Shown here in pieces: positions 8,329 through 17,615 of a stretch of 64,000 nucleotides of DNA (position 1 is the stretch's first letter; every line of letters begins with the position of its first letter). Source of the stretch: Agrobacterium rubi TR3 = NBRC 13261 (GTDB lineage: Bacteria > Pseudomonadota > Alphaproteobacteria > Rhizobiales > Rhizobiaceae). Where the stretch lies: the NCBI RefSeq assembly GCF_000739935.1, contig NZ_BBJU01000002.1, positions 62,001 to 126,000 on the forward strand. The letters run 5' to 3'. Position numbers and translations under genes: made by a program. The notes beneath the pieces are model-generated. The model ran no database searches. It was not told the origin of the DNA and saw only the letters and a program-made list of their open reading frames with translations.

Positions 8329-9831
8329 TTAAGGACCGATCTTCGGCGGCTCGTTCAGGTTCGGCATGCCGGGCAGCCCGTTTCCACCCGGTTGGGCTGG
8401 TGCTCCATCCATCGAAGGCAGGCCGAAATTCGGCATCGTGTTGCCACCCCCGTTGCCGAAGGCAGGGACTTCGATCTTGATGGTGTTGAGGTCGACCTGT
8501 GGTGCCTTGTCCAGCCAGTAGGTAACGGATTCGGGCCAAAAGATGACGATGGCGACGAGGATAAGCTGCATGCCCAGCCACGGGATTGCGCCCATGTAGA
8601 TGTCCGATGTCTTGACGCTACGCGGCGCAATCGAACGCAGGTAAAAGAGGGCGAAACCGAAGGGCGGGTGCATGAAGCTGGTCTGCATGTTGATGCAGAT
8701 GAGCACGCCGAACCAGATGAGATCGATACCGAGCGATTGCGCAATCGGGGCCAGCATGGGCACGACGATGAAGGCGATCTCGAAGAAATCGAGGAAGAAG
8801 GCCAGGAAGAAGATGAAGATGTTGACGAAGATCAGAAAGCCGACGGGGCCGCCTGGAATGCCCGACAGCATATGCTCGATCCAGAGCGAGCCATCCATGC
8901 CCTGAAAGACGAGGCTGAAGCATGTGGCGCCGACCAGAATGAACACCACCATGGAGGTGATGTGCATGGTGGAATGCATGCCCTGCTTGACGAGATCCCA
9001 AGTGAGGCGGCGGTGGGCCGCGGCGAGCGCCATGGCACCGACGACGCCGAGCGCGCCTGCTTCCGTTGGCGTTGCAAGGCCCATGAAGATGGTGCCGAGC
9101 ACGAGGAAGATCAGCACGATGGACGGCACCATGCCCGCCAGCACCCGGAAGACCAGGGCGCGGTTGAGCTCTCCACGCGCTTCCGGCGGCAGAGCGGGCA
9201 AATCCTTCGGGCGCAGCTTCGACATGACGAAGATGAACAGCAGGAAGATGGTCACCTGCAGGATTGATGGGCCGATGGCGCCGAGATACATATCGCCGAC
9301 GGACTTGCCGAGCTGGTCTGCGAGAACGATGAGGACAAGCGAAGGCGGGATGACCTGCGTGATGGTGCCGGATGCGGCGATGACGCCGGTGGCGAGACGC
9401 GGATTGTAGCCATATTTCAGCATGATGGGCAGCGAGATGACGCCCATGGTGATGACGGAGGCCGCCACCGTGCCGGTGATGGCACCAAGGATGGCACCGA
9501 CGAGAATGACGGCATAAGCGAGGCCGCCTGGAATGGCGCCGAACAGCTTGCCGGTGCCTTCCAGCAAATCTTCCGCAAGCCCGCATCGTTCCAGAATAGC
9601 ACCCATGAAGGTGAAGAAGGGGATGGCCAGCAGCAGATCGTTGGAGATGATGCCGAAGATGCGCAGCGGCAGTGCTTGCAGGAAGGCGGGCGAAAAATGC
9701 TCTGTGAAAATGCCGATGACGCCGAACAGCAGACCGACGGAGGCCAGGGAAAACGCCACGGGAAAACCGTAGAGCATGAAGATGATCATGCCCAGGAACA
9801 TCAGCGGCGGCAAAATACCGTATTCGAACAT
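8329..9831 (-). CDS. dctM: TRAP transporter large permease (DctM-like)
   Basis: The start is taken at the ATG at 9831 (MFEYGILPPLMFLGM), preceded by aaggat. The frame is open 99 codons further upstream, but that stretch overlaps dctQ and is not membrane-like. The 500-residue product is a polytopic inner-membrane protein with the DctM pattern (about a dozen hydrophobic segments, GAILGAITGTVAASVITMG, ATPTEAGALGVVGA). It moves the substrate in exchange with the sodium gradient together with DctQ. Odd point: after the last membrane segment, about 60 residues form a Gly/Pro/Asn-rich cytoplasmic tail ending NLNEPPKIGP, longer than usual for the family. Confidence 0.9.
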   Translation of the reverse strand: MFEYGILPPLMFLGMIIFMLYGFPVAFSLASVGLLFGVIGIFTEHFSPAFLQALPLRIFGIISNDLLLAIPFFTFMGAILERCGLAEDLLEGTGKLFGAIPGGLAYAVILVGAILGAITGTVAASVITMGVISLPIMLKYGYNPRLATGVIAASGTITQVIPPSLVLIVLADQLGKSVGDMYLGAIGPSILQVTIFLLFIFVMSKLRPKDLPALPPEARGELNRALVFRVLAGMVPSIVLIFLVLGTIFMGLATPTEAGALGVVGAMALAAAHRRLTWDLVKQGMHSTMHITSMVVFILVGATCFSLVFQGMDGSLWIEHMLSGIPGGPVGFLIFVNIFIFFLAFFLDFFEIAFIVVPMLAPIAQSLGIDLIWFGVLICINMQTSFMHPPFGFALFYLRSIAPRSVKTSDIYMGAIPWLGMQLILVAIVIFWPESVTYWLDKAPQVDLNTIKIEVPAFGNGGGNTMPNFGLPSMDGAPAQPGGNGLPGMPNLNEPPKIGP

Positions 9832-9860
9832 GGAAATATCCTTAGCGATCAGCGCCTGAT

Positions 9861-10400
9861 TTACTGGAGCGGTTTTTCGTATTTGGTGTCGAGCTGATAG
9901 AGCCCGTTCAGCGCGCCGATGCGCTTCACCAGTTCGGATATTCCCTGAAGGACGAGCAGGGCAAAGCCTGCGAAGATGATGAGCTTCACCGGCCAGCGAA
10001 TGAGGCCGCCCGCGTTGGAAGAGGTCTCGTTCTGCGCCCATGACAGAGCAAATTCCGGCCAGCTCAGCCACGCCAGATAGGCGCATGCAGGAAGCAGGAA
10101 CAGCGCCAGCCCGATGATATCCACCCACAGCCGGGCGCGCGGCGAGATCGCGCCGTAGATGATGTCCACACGCACATGCTCATTCATGCGCAACGTATAG
10201 GATGCGCCGATGAGGACGATGAAGCCGAACATGTACCACTGGATTTCCAGCCAGCCATTCGAGCTGTAATTGAAGAGATAGCGCACAATGGCATTGCCGG
10301 CGCTGACAAGGCAGCAGATCAAAACCAGATAGCCTGCAAACTTGCCCAAGGCTTCACTGACCCAGTCAATCAGCGCGCTCAAATTCAAAAGAGCCTTCAT
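9861..10400 (-). CDS. dctQ: TRAP transporter small permease (DctQ-like)
   Basis: Start at ATG 10400 with a gaggggg ribosome site; the longer upstream frame is not protein-like. The 179 residues form four hydrophobic segments (near 18-38, 52-70, 90-112 and 140-160) with the family's WxEE/Q-type segment, here GWLEIQWYMFGFIVLIGASY. DctQ anchors and assists DctM. The gene lies 29 bases upstream of dctM on the same strand, clearly one operon. The cognate binding-protein gene is convergent rather than in the same operon, which is less usual. Confidence 0.87.
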   Translation of the reverse strand: MKALLNLSALIDWVSEALGKFAGYLVLICCLVSAGNAIVRYLFNYSSNGWLEIQWYMFGFIVLIGASYTLRMNEHVRVDIIYGAISPRARLWVDIIGLALFLLPACAYLAWLSWPEFALSWAQNETSSNAGGLIRWPVKLIIFAGFALLVLQGISELVKRIGALNGLYQLDTKYEKPLQ

Positions 10401-10828
10401 TCGTTCCCCCTCTTCACCCCTTTGCGGGTTGGTGCGCAGGCGTGATCCCTCGTGTCTGCCGCAACCGCCAGCCGACACCTTGCCCCTCAGCAAGATCAGG
10501 ACCTCCTCCACCCATTTTGTGTAGGAGGTGGTTTTGCGAAATGCAACGGCGATAGCGCTTTGTGCGGTATAAACAGCCGCGCACCAAGCATTACGACCAA
10601 AGCTGTTGCCTGCCTGCACAGTTTGGCGCCGATTATGCAGATGAGAGCTGCGGTCGGCTATTTTGTACTTGGGCGGTCCGACAGTCAGCCGGACGGATTG
10701 CGTTTTTCAACGAACCCATGTTAGGTCTTGGTATGGAGCTTTCTGCAATGACTTGCCACGTATAAGGGGTGCTGCCATCGGCGCACGGAGCAACGGGCAA
10801 GGACGTTGGGATTTACAGGGGAAATGGT
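10401..10828. other. Intergenic region between divergent dctQ and oxidase subunit IV genes
   Basis: No convincing gene. It must hold promoters for both directions. On the dctQ side an inverted repeat, acctcct (10501-10507) and aggaggt (10523-10529), encloses a 15-base centre. It could be an operator or a leader hairpin for dctQM. No strong promoter match was identified for the plus-strand gene, and short frames in both directions lack ribosome sites. Confidence 0.4.
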
Positions 10829-11053
10829 ATGAGCGAACACCACAATGGTCCACTCGAAGTCGGCGCGCCGATGAATTATTCCGAGCACGAAAAGACCTAT
10901 AACGGTTTTCTGGCTGCCTCGAAATACGGCACGATGATGGTGTGCGTTCTCATGCTCGCCATGGCCGTCGGCTTCTTCACGACTGGCGGTTTTTTTGGCG
11001 GATTGCTGGTGTTTGTCATCCTTACCGTTGCCGGTTTCGTCCTGCTCCGCTAA
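10829..11053 (+). CDS. aa3-type cytochrome c oxidase subunit IV
   Basis: Start at ATG 10829 after aggggaa. The 74-residue protein matches the bacterial aa3-oxidase subunit IV family. A short polar N-terminus carries the conserved core MNYSEHEKTYNGFLAASKYG (residues 15-34), followed by one or two membrane segments to the C-terminus. In Paracoccus and relatives this small subunit lies at the edge of the oxidase in the inner membrane; its role is accessory. The catalytic subunit genes are not in this window, so it is a detached subunit gene, as is common in rhizobia. Confidence 0.85.
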   Translation: MSEHHNGPLEVGAPMNYSEHEKTYNGFLAASKYGTMMVCVLMLAMAVGFFTTGGFFGGLLVFVILTVAGFVLLR

Positions 11054-11248
11054 CCGATTTGTCGACTTTGCTTATCTGGCTGGTGAAAGAGATCGTTCTT
11101 TCGCCAGTTTTCGTGCGCGCTCATCGCTGAAGCATCGTATTAATTCTGCAATCTGCGATAAAATTTTGTGCGATGAGGCAATCCATGGTTAAATATTGGC
11201 GATTCTCGAAGATGTCGCCTTTTCTTTTCAGTCTTTCTGTTGAGTGCC

Positions 11249-13102
11249 ATGGCTTTTTCAGACTTCGTCTACCGCCCATTCGAAGGGTTGATCCGCCCGC
11301 TTGAGATTCCCTACAAGCCTCTGCCTTCGCAGGGGCCGTTTCATCTGCTGATGCATTTCGTGCGGATGTTTCGCTGGCCTTTGATTATGGTCACTGTTGT
11401 CGTCGTTTGTTCGGAGCTCATCAACCTTGCCACGGTGTGGGGGCTTTCCGTCATCGTTGACGGGGTAAATGCGCAGGGCGCTGCTGCTTTCCTTCAGGAT
11501 CGCTGGCCGCTTTTGACAGTTCTAGGTCTGCTGATTTTCCCTGTGCTACCGATCCTGATTTTCTGTGCAAATACGCTGTCGTCGCAAGTCGTGGCGGTTT
11601 GTCTGCCGGTCGCCATCCAGTGGCAGGGGCATAAGGCGGTCGAGAGGCAGGATCTGGCGTTCTTTCAGGACCTGTTTGCCGGTCAGGTCGCGTCGCGTCT
11701 GTCTCAGGTCGCATCTGCGGTGCAGCAGCAGGGTGCGGTCGCCTTTCGGGCCATACCCTATTATCTGGTCCAGTTCACCGGCACGCTCATTCTGTTAAGC
11801 GCCATTGCCTGGCCACTTGCCATTCCTGCGTTCGTCTGGATGGTTGCGGTCGTGACGATGTCCATCTTGGTCTCGCCGCGCTTCGCGAAGCTTTCCGCGA
11901 AATCAGCGCGCCGACGCAGTTTGCTGGTCGGAACGATGGCCGATCTGTACAGCAACATGCAGATGGTTAAGCAGTTCGCCGCTGAAGATAGCGAGGCGGG
12001 CGCTCTGCGGCGCACGTTCGCAGATGCGGTCAAGGCGCAGCATAGGGAGCGCCGCGTTTATCTGAGCGTGGACACCGCTGTCGTGACTCTGAATGTTGTG
12101 TTGCTCCTATCCATGATGGCCATCGGCTTCCGAGGTATGATAGGCAGCTTTGTTACGACGGGCGAGTTTTTTGCTGCTGTGTATCTGGCGCAACGCCTCG
12201 CGGCCAATGGTCGGGCCTTTGTGGAAATGGGCCAGCAAATCTTCCAAGCGGTCGGCACCATTCGCGATGCCATGCCGGTGATGACCACTCCACCCACCAT
12301 CGTGGATGCGCCAAGTGCCGGGGAACTGATTGTCGAGCGCGGTGAGATCAATTTCGACGGTATTTCCTTCGGCTATCGCATGGATAAAAACGTTATCGAA
12401 ATGCTGAGGTTGCGGGTCGCTGCCGGAGAAAAGGTCGGGCTGGTGGGTCTGTCGGGGGCGGGCAAGACGACGCTTGTGAATCTGCTGCTGCGGTTTTACG
12501 AATTGAACGAGGGCGATATTCTGATCGACGGTCAGAGCATCCGTTCTGTGACTCAAGCCAGCCTTCGCGAGAATATCGGCGTCATCTCGCAGGATGTGTC
12601 GCTGCTGCACCGGTCTGTCGGTGATAATATTCGCTATGGCAAGCCTGGCGCTTCTGACGATGCCATCGTGGCGGCTGCGCGGGCAGCGCAAGCGGATCAA
12701 TTCATTGCAGATTTGACCGATGGCGAAGGCCGGTGCGGTTACAAGGCCTTTGTAGGTGACAGAGGCGTCAAGCTTTCAGGCGGACAGCGCCAGCGTGTGG
12801 CCATTGCGCGCGTGCTCTTGAAAGACGCCCCGATCCTCATTCTGGACGAGGCGACGTCGGCGCTCGACAGTGAATCTGAGGCGGCCATTCAGGAAAAGCT
12901 CGATGTGCTGATGGCCGGCAAAACCGTCATCGCCATCGCCCACCGCCTGTCCACCATCGCCCAGATGGACCGGATCATCGTGCTGGACAAAGGGCGGATC
13001 GTGGAGGAGGGCACGCCGACGGCTTTGCTGGAGCAGGGTGGGCTTTACGCACAGCTGTGGCACAGACAGACCGGTGGATATATTGCCGATAAAACCGAGT
13101 AA
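11249..13102 (+). CDS. ABC transporter, fused permease and ATPase (MsbA-like exporter)
   Basis: ATG 11249 is used; an in-frame TTG at 11240 is an alternative and neither has a strong ribosome site. The 617-residue half-transporter has an N-terminal six-helix membrane domain (about residues 40-320). The C-terminal nucleotide-binding domain has an intact Walker A (GLSGAGKTT), signature (LSGGQRQRVAIAR), Walker B (ILILDEATSALD) and H-loop (AIAHRLST). It should work as a homodimeric exporter of lipid, peptide or drug-like substrates. The gene after it encodes a small secreted protein 11 bases downstream, probably co-transcribed. Substrate unknown. Confidence 0.88.
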   Translation: MAFSDFVYRPFEGLIRPLEIPYKPLPSQGPFHLLMHFVRMFRWPLIMVTVVVVCSELINLATVWGLSVIVDGVNAQGAAAFLQDRWPLLTVLGLLIFPVLPILIFCANTLSSQVVAVCLPVAIQWQGHKAVERQDLAFFQDLFAGQVASRLSQVASAVQQQGAVAFRAIPYYLVQFTGTLILLSAIAWPLAIPAFVWMVAVVTMSILVSPRFAKLSAKSARRRSLLVGTMADLYSNMQMVKQFAAEDSEAGALRRTFADAVKAQHRERRVYLSVDTAVVTLNVVLLLSMMAIGFRGMIGSFVTTGEFFAAVYLAQRLAANGRAFVEMGQQIFQAVGTIRDAMPVMTTPPTIVDAPSAGELIVERGEINFDGISFGYRMDKNVIEMLRLRVAAGEKVGLVGLSGAGKTTLVNLLLRFYELNEGDILIDGQSIRSVTQASLRENIGVISQDVSLLHRSVGDNIRYGKPGASDDAIVAAARAAQADQFIADLTDGEGRCGYKAFVGDRGVKLSGGQRQRVAIARVLLKDAPILILDEATSALDSESEAAIQEKLDVLMAGKTVIAIAHRLSTIAQMDRIIVLDKGRIVEEGTPTALLEQGGLYAQLWHRQTGGYIADKTE

Positions 13103-13113
13103 GAGGGTTCTTG

Positions 13114-13644
13114 ATGAAGACGCTGATATGTTCACTGCTCCTGCTGGTCTTGGCCGGTTCTGCGATGGCACGGGATTTGAGCGAGGCGGAGCGCACGTCA
13201 CTGCATGGTCAAATCGAGCGCTTCGACGCGGCGTTCAAGGCCAGTGATTTCGCCACCATAACCGGCACCGTTCCCCCAAAGATTTTTGAAGCTATTGCGA
13301 CCAAATCCGGGGTCACGGCGGACCAGCTGCGCGGCGCTCTGGCGACGCAAATGCAGATGATTTTGGCGTCGGTGAAGTTTCTGAAGTTCGAAATGGATCA
13401 GAAGAATATTGACTATGAACAGACGGCAAGCGGCGAACCCTATGTGCTGATTCCCACCCTCACACTCATGGAAACCGAGGGAAAAAAGATCGAGGCGCGG
13501 TCTTATACCCTCGGGCTAATCGATGGCGGGCAATGGTATCTGTTGCGTGTCGATGACGGCAAGCAGATCGGCATTTTGCGAGAGGTCTATCCCGATTTCG
13601 CTGATGAGAAGCTTCCGGCCGGGTCTATGAAAGAGGTCGAGTGA
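13114..13644 (+). CDS. Secreted protein of unknown function
   Basis: Start at ATG 13114 after aagaggg. The 176 residues begin with a signal peptide (MKTLICSLLLLVLAGSAMA), so the mature protein of about 157 residues is periplasmic. The rest is a compact mixed fold rich in charged residues (RFDAAFKASDFATITGTVPP, DDGKQIGILREVYPDFADE), reminiscent in outline of NTF2/SnoaL-like domains, but I cannot assign a family. It follows the ABC exporter by 11 bases and is probably in its operon, so a periplasmic accessory role is possible. Confidence 0.7.
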   Translation: MKTLICSLLLLVLAGSAMARDLSEAERTSLHGQIERFDAAFKASDFATITGTVPPKIFEAIATKSGVTADQLRGALATQMQMILASVKFLKFEMDQKNIDYEQTASGEPYVLIPTLTLMETEGKKIEARSYTLGLIDGGQWYLLRVDDGKQIGILREVYPDFADEKLPAGSMKEVE

Positions 13645-13715
13645 TCGATGATAGGAGCGGGATGGAAAGCATATGATCTAAGGCGCGGGGATCGGTTTGA
13701 AGGCTGCGACTGTTG

Positions 13716-14243
13716 TTAATCCTCGTCCAGCATGAGCGCCATGTTCACGGTGTCGATGGAGGCGCCGTCGATCAGGACGCTGCGTCGTTGAATGCCTTCC
13801 TTGATAAACCCGACCTTTTCGTAAAGGGCAATCGCAGGTGCATTATTCGCATGCACGGACAATTCGATGCGGATAAATCCGGCATCTCGTGCCTGCTTTA
13901 ACGCCGCATCCATCAGCCGCATACCCAGCCCGCGGCCTCGGTAGCCAGAGATGATGCCCATGCCAAGGGTGCCGCGATGGGCATGTGTGGGAAAGACATG
14001 GCGTGAGATATCGCACCAGCCGACGACAGTATTTTCGCTGGTGGCAACGACGTGTGGATTGCCGCGCTCCATCATGCCGAGAACGAATTTTCGGGTCTCT
14101 GGAAGCGGAAAGGCTTCCAGAAGCGTCAGGTATTTTCTTTCTTTCGCCACCGTGTCGAGCGCCTGGTGAAAGCTCTCGATGTGGTCAGCCGTCGTTGCCG
14201 TTACGGTGATCTGCGGCATTTCTGTGAGCTTGGTGTCAGGCAT
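13716..14243 (-). CDS. GNAT-family N-acetyltransferase
   Basis: A 175-residue acetyltransferase. The acetyl-CoA-binding loop is GYRGRGLGMRLMDAAL (Q/RxxGxG/A type), followed by the conserved FIRIELSVHANNAPAIALYE and YEKVGF. The gene begins eight bases after the stop of the D,D-carboxypeptidase gene on the same strand and is probably translated from the same message. An internal ATG (14219) could be the true start, since neither has an obvious ribosome site. Overall architecture is closest to RimI/RimJ-like or PhnO-like small-molecule acetyltransferases. Substrate unknown. Confidence 0.87.
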   Translation of the reverse strand: MPDTKLTEMPQITVTATTADHIESFHQALDTVAKERKYLTLLEAFPLPETRKFVLGMMERGNPHVVATSENTVVGWCDISRHVFPTHAHRGTLGMGIISGYRGRGLGMRLMDAALKQARDAGFIRIELSVHANNAPAIALYEKVGFIKEGIQRRSVLIDGASIDTVNMALMLDED

Positions 14244-14251
14244 CTGGCGTC

Positions 14252-15307
14252 TTATGGCTGGGAGGGCCGGGGTGTTGGCAGGGGCACCTCGTTTTTGGTT
14301 TCAGTCTGCCACGTTGTGATTGTGCGGACTTGTCCCGGAATTTGGTCTGTCAGGAAGGATTCATGGCCCGGAAGGCCCATGGGGTAGAGCGCCTCGCGTT
14401 CGGCTTCGTATGGGACGCTCTTGTCGGTACACAGCCGGATGCGCATGTCCTGCGGGGTGACATCCGTGCGGTTTTGAATGGCGTCGACTGGGCCGGACGG
14501 GGGCAATTGACCGGCGAAGGCCTGCGTCAGATATTGGGCGGCGCGTTCGTCGCGTTCGCGCTCGGTCGTTGCGCCCATCATCACCACCATGATGCGTTTG
14601 CCGTTGCGGGTGGCAAGGCCGACATAGTTGCGGCCTGAGGCGCACAGAAAGCCGGTTTTCATGCCAACCGTGCCGCTGAAGTGGGTCAGCAATGCATTGT
14701 TGGATTTGACCTCCTTGCCATCGATGATGACGGCGGAGCCTTGAAAGAAGCGGCTATATTCGGGATAGGTCCGATCGATTTCCATTCCAAGGATCGCGAG
14801 ATCACGCGCGGTCGTATAATTGGCTTTGTCGAACAGGCCGTTGGGGCTGGCAAAATGCGTGCCCGTCATGCCGAGGCGCGCGGCCTGCGCATTCATGCGC
14901 TCGACGAATGCGGGTTCATTTGGCGCGACGGCTTCGGCCAGCGCAACCGCAACATCGTTGGCCGAGGCGGTGAGGGCTGCGAAAAGCGCGTCCTCCAGGG
15001 TCATCGTTCGACCCAAGGTCAGGCCCGACTCCAGAAACTTTTGTTTGGTGGCATTGCTGGTCATCACGACCGGCGTGGTCAGCGTTACCGCGCCGGAGCG
15101 AAGAGCTTCGAAAACGACCAGAGCGGTCATGAGCTTGGTGGTGGAGGCGGGATACCAGGGCACGCCAGCATCTTCCTGGTAGAGAACCTGGCGGTTTGCG
15201 GTATCGACAACCAGCACAGGCGTTGCATTGGCCACGCTGCTTGCCAACAGGGATGCCACCAATACCAAACGTCCCCAAAGCCGTCCGGCCACTATCGTCT
15301 TTATCAT
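14252..15307 (-). CDS. D-alanyl-D-alanine carboxypeptidase (DacF/PBP5-like)
   Basis: Start taken at ATG 15307, preceded by ggagag; an in-frame ATG 30 bases upstream lacks a good site. The 351-residue protein has a signal peptide (residues 1 to about 28) and the three penicillin-binding motifs: SxxK (Ser55-Lys58, ASTTK), SxN (Ser115-Asn117) and KTG (Lys217-Gly219). It removes the terminal D-alanine from peptidoglycan stem peptides in the periplasm and so trims cross-linking. The C-terminal part after residue 260 is a short Pro-rich extension (PLPTPRPSQP at the end). A GNAT gene follows in the same operon. Confidence 0.9.
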   Translation of the reverse strand: MIKTIVAGRLWGRLVLVASLLASSVANATPVLVVDTANRQVLYQEDAGVPWYPASTTKLMTALVVFEALRSGAVTLTTPVVMTSNATKQKFLESGLTLGRTMTLEDALFAALTASANDVAVALAEAVAPNEPAFVERMNAQAARLGMTGTHFASPNGLFDKANYTTARDLAILGMEIDRTYPEYSRFFQGSAVIIDGKEVKSNNALLTHFSGTVGMKTGFLCASGRNYVGLATRNGKRIMVVMMGATTERERDERAAQYLTQAFAGQLPPSGPVDAIQNRTDVTPQDMRIRLCTDKSVPYEAEREALYPMGLPGHESFLTDQIPGQVRTITTWQTETKNEVPLPTPRPSQP

Positions 15308-15430
15308 CGAGCACTCTCCACGGAATGGTATTCTCATGGCATGAGTGGGCTTGCGGGTACAAGGGTTTGATCGGGGCAAGGTGAACAGATGGGTGCGCGA
15401 AGGCAGGGCCACCACTGCAACACCGAAGTA

Positions 15431-15463
15431 GATCCGTTCTGCTCGGTTGGAGCAAAACGGATC
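15431..15463 (-). terminator. Hairpin downstream of the cupredoxin gene
   Basis: gatccgtt (15431-15438) pairs with aacggatc (15456-15463), with an inner gctc/gagc stem. It lies about 20 bases beyond the cupredoxin stop on the minus strand. No T run follows, so it may be an mRNA 3'-stabilising hairpin rather than a true terminator. Confidence 0.4.
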
Positions 15464-15481
15464 CGTAGCAAAGTGCGGGCG

Positions 15482-15907
15482 TTATTTGGTGACGGTCAGC
15501 GCGGCGTGCATTCCGGCCTGGTAATGGCCCTTGATGTTGCACAGAAGCACATAGGAGCCGGGGGAAAGTTTGGCTTTCAGCTGACCATTGGCGCCGGGTT
15601 TCAGGTCGGAGACCTCGCCCATGCTTTTCAGCTTCTTCTCGTCGATTCGGTTCTTGCCCGCGACGACATCGATTGTCTGGTCTGGTGATTTCAGCTTCAC
15701 CAGCACCATTTCGTGCTCTTCCGACATCGCGTCATTGTGAACGAGGAAGGTCGTTTCGCCCGCCTTGATCGTCGGCTTGTCGAGCGTCAACGTCATCGGG
15801 CCGCCACCTTCACCGCCTTCCGTGACCTTGACGATGGTCGCGGCAAAGCTTTGCGAGGCCATCATCAGAACGGCAGCGATGGCAACTGTATAGCGTGTGT
15901 GTCTCAT
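15482..15907 (-). CDS. Periplasmic cupredoxin (type I blue-copper-like protein)
   Basis: A 141-residue protein with a signal peptide (first 23 residues, cut near SFAA). Its plastocyanin-like domain keeps all likely type I copper ligands: His65 (EEHEM), then Cys123, His128 and Met133 in the C-terminal loop LLCNIKGHYQAGMHA. It should be a periplasmic copper protein that shuttles electrons or binds copper. The long C-to-M loop resembles the pseudoazurin/SmcAZ-like group rather than plastocyanin. No obvious redox partner gene lies next to it. It is monocistronic, with a downstream hairpin. Confidence 0.83.
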   Translation of the reverse strand: MRHTRYTVAIAAVLMMASQSFAATIVKVTEGGEGGGPMTLTLDKPTIKAGETTFLVHNDAMSEEHEMVLVKLKSPDQTIDVVAGKNRIDEKKLKSMGEVSDLKPGANGQLKAKLSPGSYVLLCNIKGHYQAGMHAALTVTK

Positions 15908-16011
15908 GGTCTTGATCTCTCCCTATGGATGCAGGCAGAGGTAGGGTGCTATTCTGACACGAAGCTGAACGACATCGATGCTGTTGGTTGCTTGCCTTGG
16001 CCATAGGCAAA

Positions 16012-16037
16012 ACAAAAAAGCCGGACTGGGTCCGGCT
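16012..16037 (-). terminator. Rho-independent terminator of the TPR lipoprotein gene
   Basis: Stem agccgga (16019-16025)/tccggct (16031-16037). Read on the minus strand it is followed by ttttttgtttt. It lies 27 bases after the stop codon. Confidence 0.85.
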
Positions 16038-16063
16038 TTGATATCAGATGGCGGCAATGGTTC

Positions 16064-16888
16064 TTACGACGCGCTGGCGCCGCGGGTACGGGCAAGGCCA
16101 TCCACGGCTGGCTTGTATTTCGGGTCGAGGCGGGCGGCATGACCGTAGGATTTGGCGGCCTTGTCTTTTTCGCCGCGACGCTCATAGACCAAGGCCTGAT
16201 TGGCCCAGGATTCAGCGAGGTTGCCGTCGAGCGCGATCGCGTGGTTGAAGTCGGCGAAGGCGTTTTCGTCGTCGTTCAGCGCGACATAGGAAATGCCACG
16301 GCCATTATAGGGCTCAGGCGAATTCGGCGACAGCGAGATGGCTTTCGAGAAGTCTTCGATGGCCTGGGTGTGCTGATTGCGCAGCTGGTAGATCAGACCG
16401 CGATTGTGCCAGGCGCGACCATCGGTGGTGTCGAGATTGATGGCGGCGGAGAAGTCGTTGAAGGCTTCGTTGACGCGGCCTGTCTGGCGGTAAAGATTAC
16501 CACGCCCGATCAGCGCTACGTCATAGCTTGGATTGATCTGCAGCGCGCTGTTGTAATCCTGCAAAGCCTGCTGCTGCTGGCCGCTGTTTCTGTAAACGAG
16601 GGCGCGGTTGGCATAGGCCTGATAGAAGCGCGGATTGAGCTGAAGGGCACGCTCGAAATCGGCAATGGCGCGCTTTGAATCGCCAGCGCGGCCATAGGCC
16701 GAGCCACGTACGTTGTAACCTTCGGGGTCCTGCGGATTGGCGTTGATGACCGAGGTAAGCGATGTGATGTTTTCCGTCGAGCCCTGGGCGCGGTCGAGCT
16801 GGAAAACGTCATTCGTCTGTGTGGTGGTGGCACAGCCAGACAAGGCGGCGAGCACACCACAGACGATGAGGGAAGAACGAAACCGCAT
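16064..16888 (-). CDS. TPR-repeat lipoprotein
   Basis: Start at ATG 16888 because it gives a clean lipoprotein signal (MRFRSSLIVCGVLAALSGC) with the modified Cys at residue 19; the longer frame would bury it. The 274-residue protein then has about six tandem 34-residue tetratricopeptide repeats (for example AYANRALVYRNSGQQQQALQ and AWHNRGLIYQLRNQHTQAIE) covering nearly the whole length. It is expected to be anchored in the outer membrane facing the periplasm and to act as a protein-binding scaffold, comparable to NlpI-type lipoproteins that recruit peptidoglycan hydrolases. Partners are unknown. Confidence 0.87.
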   Translation of the reverse strand: MRFRSSLIVCGVLAALSGCATTTQTNDVFQLDRAQGSTENITSLTSVINANPQDPEGYNVRGSAYGRAGDSKRAIADFERALQLNPRFYQAYANRALVYRNSGQQQQALQDYNSALQINPSYDVALIGRGNLYRQTGRVNEAFNDFSAAINLDTTDGRAWHNRGLIYQLRNQHTQAIEDFSKAISLSPNSPEPYNGRGISYVALNDDENAFADFNHAIALDGNLAESWANQALVYERRGEKDKAAKSYGHAARLDPKYKPAVDGLARTRGASAS

Positions 16889-17066
16889 TTTGTCTCTCTG
16901 GGATACACCGCTTGAAAACGGATTTCTGGAATCACGGGTATCAACAGCGTTCATGCGATTTGGGTTCCCTCTACCAAGCCCGTTCAACGGTCATAAACTC
17001 AAAGAGCGGCGGCGAAAAATTCGCCCCCGCCCCATAAGCATTCAAAAACGTCGAAAAGACGGCCTA

Positions 17067-17297
17067 TCAGCGTGCCGGAGCGCGCGGGCCAGCAATAAGA
17101 CCTTCGCGCTGCATGCGCTTGCGTGCCAGCTTGCGAACGCGGCGAACGGCTTCAGCCTTTTCGCGAGCGCGCTTCTGGGAAGGCTTCTCGTAATAATCAC
17201 GCATCTTCATTTCACGGAAAATGCCTTCGCGCTGCATCTTCTTCTTGAGAGCGCGAAGCGCCTGATCAACGTTATTGTCGCGGACTAGTACCTGCAC
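17067..17297 (-). CDS. rpsU: 30S ribosomal protein S21
   Basis: A 76-residue, very basic protein starting at GTG 17297 with an aagga ribosome site 10 bases upstream. It begins [20 protein letters not shown], the S21 signature, and continues with the Arg/Lys-rich helix ([20 protein letters not shown]). S21 binds the 30S platform near the anti-Shine-Dalgarno end of 16S rRNA. Rhizobia often carry more than one rpsU copy; whether this is the only one cannot be told here. It is monocistronic. Confidence 0.95.
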   Translation of the reverse strand: MQVLVRDNNVDQALRALKKKMQREGIFREMKMRDYYEKPSQKRAREKAEAVRRVRKLARKRMQREGLIAGPRAPAR

Positions 17298-17615
17298 GTG
17301 AATCCCGTTCCTTTGGTTGGTTATTTTGCCGTGTGAATAATGGCATTCGCAAGCAAACAAAAAATCGTTCGGTTGGCCGTGTGGCCGCGCGATTGGTGAC
17401 GTGCAATATCAGATGGTTTTTACGAAGTCCAGTCGTTAACTGCCCAGAAGCCCCAAAAAGCGGTGTAAACGCCATTCTTCTTGAATATGTCAAAACAATC
17501 ATGCCGCCGCGTCGCAAAAGAGACATTGCCGTCGTTATTGATTTGCGATGTGTATGGTTCTGCCGGAAGACTATGAGCCGGGTTTCCCAACCGGTTTTGA
17601 AGGAGTGGTTCGCGA
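17298..17615. other. Divergent intergenic region between rpsU and soxB
   Basis: Promoters for rpsU (minus) and the sarcosine oxidase operon (plus) must lie here. The soxB start has a good aaggag site at 17599. I see no convincing operator, riboswitch-like fold or additional gene. Confidence 0.4.

Noticed and set aside
9832..10128. 99-codon upstream extension of dctM
   Set aside because: Not membrane-like, overlaps the dctQ coding region, and the internal ATG at 9831 has a ribosome site.
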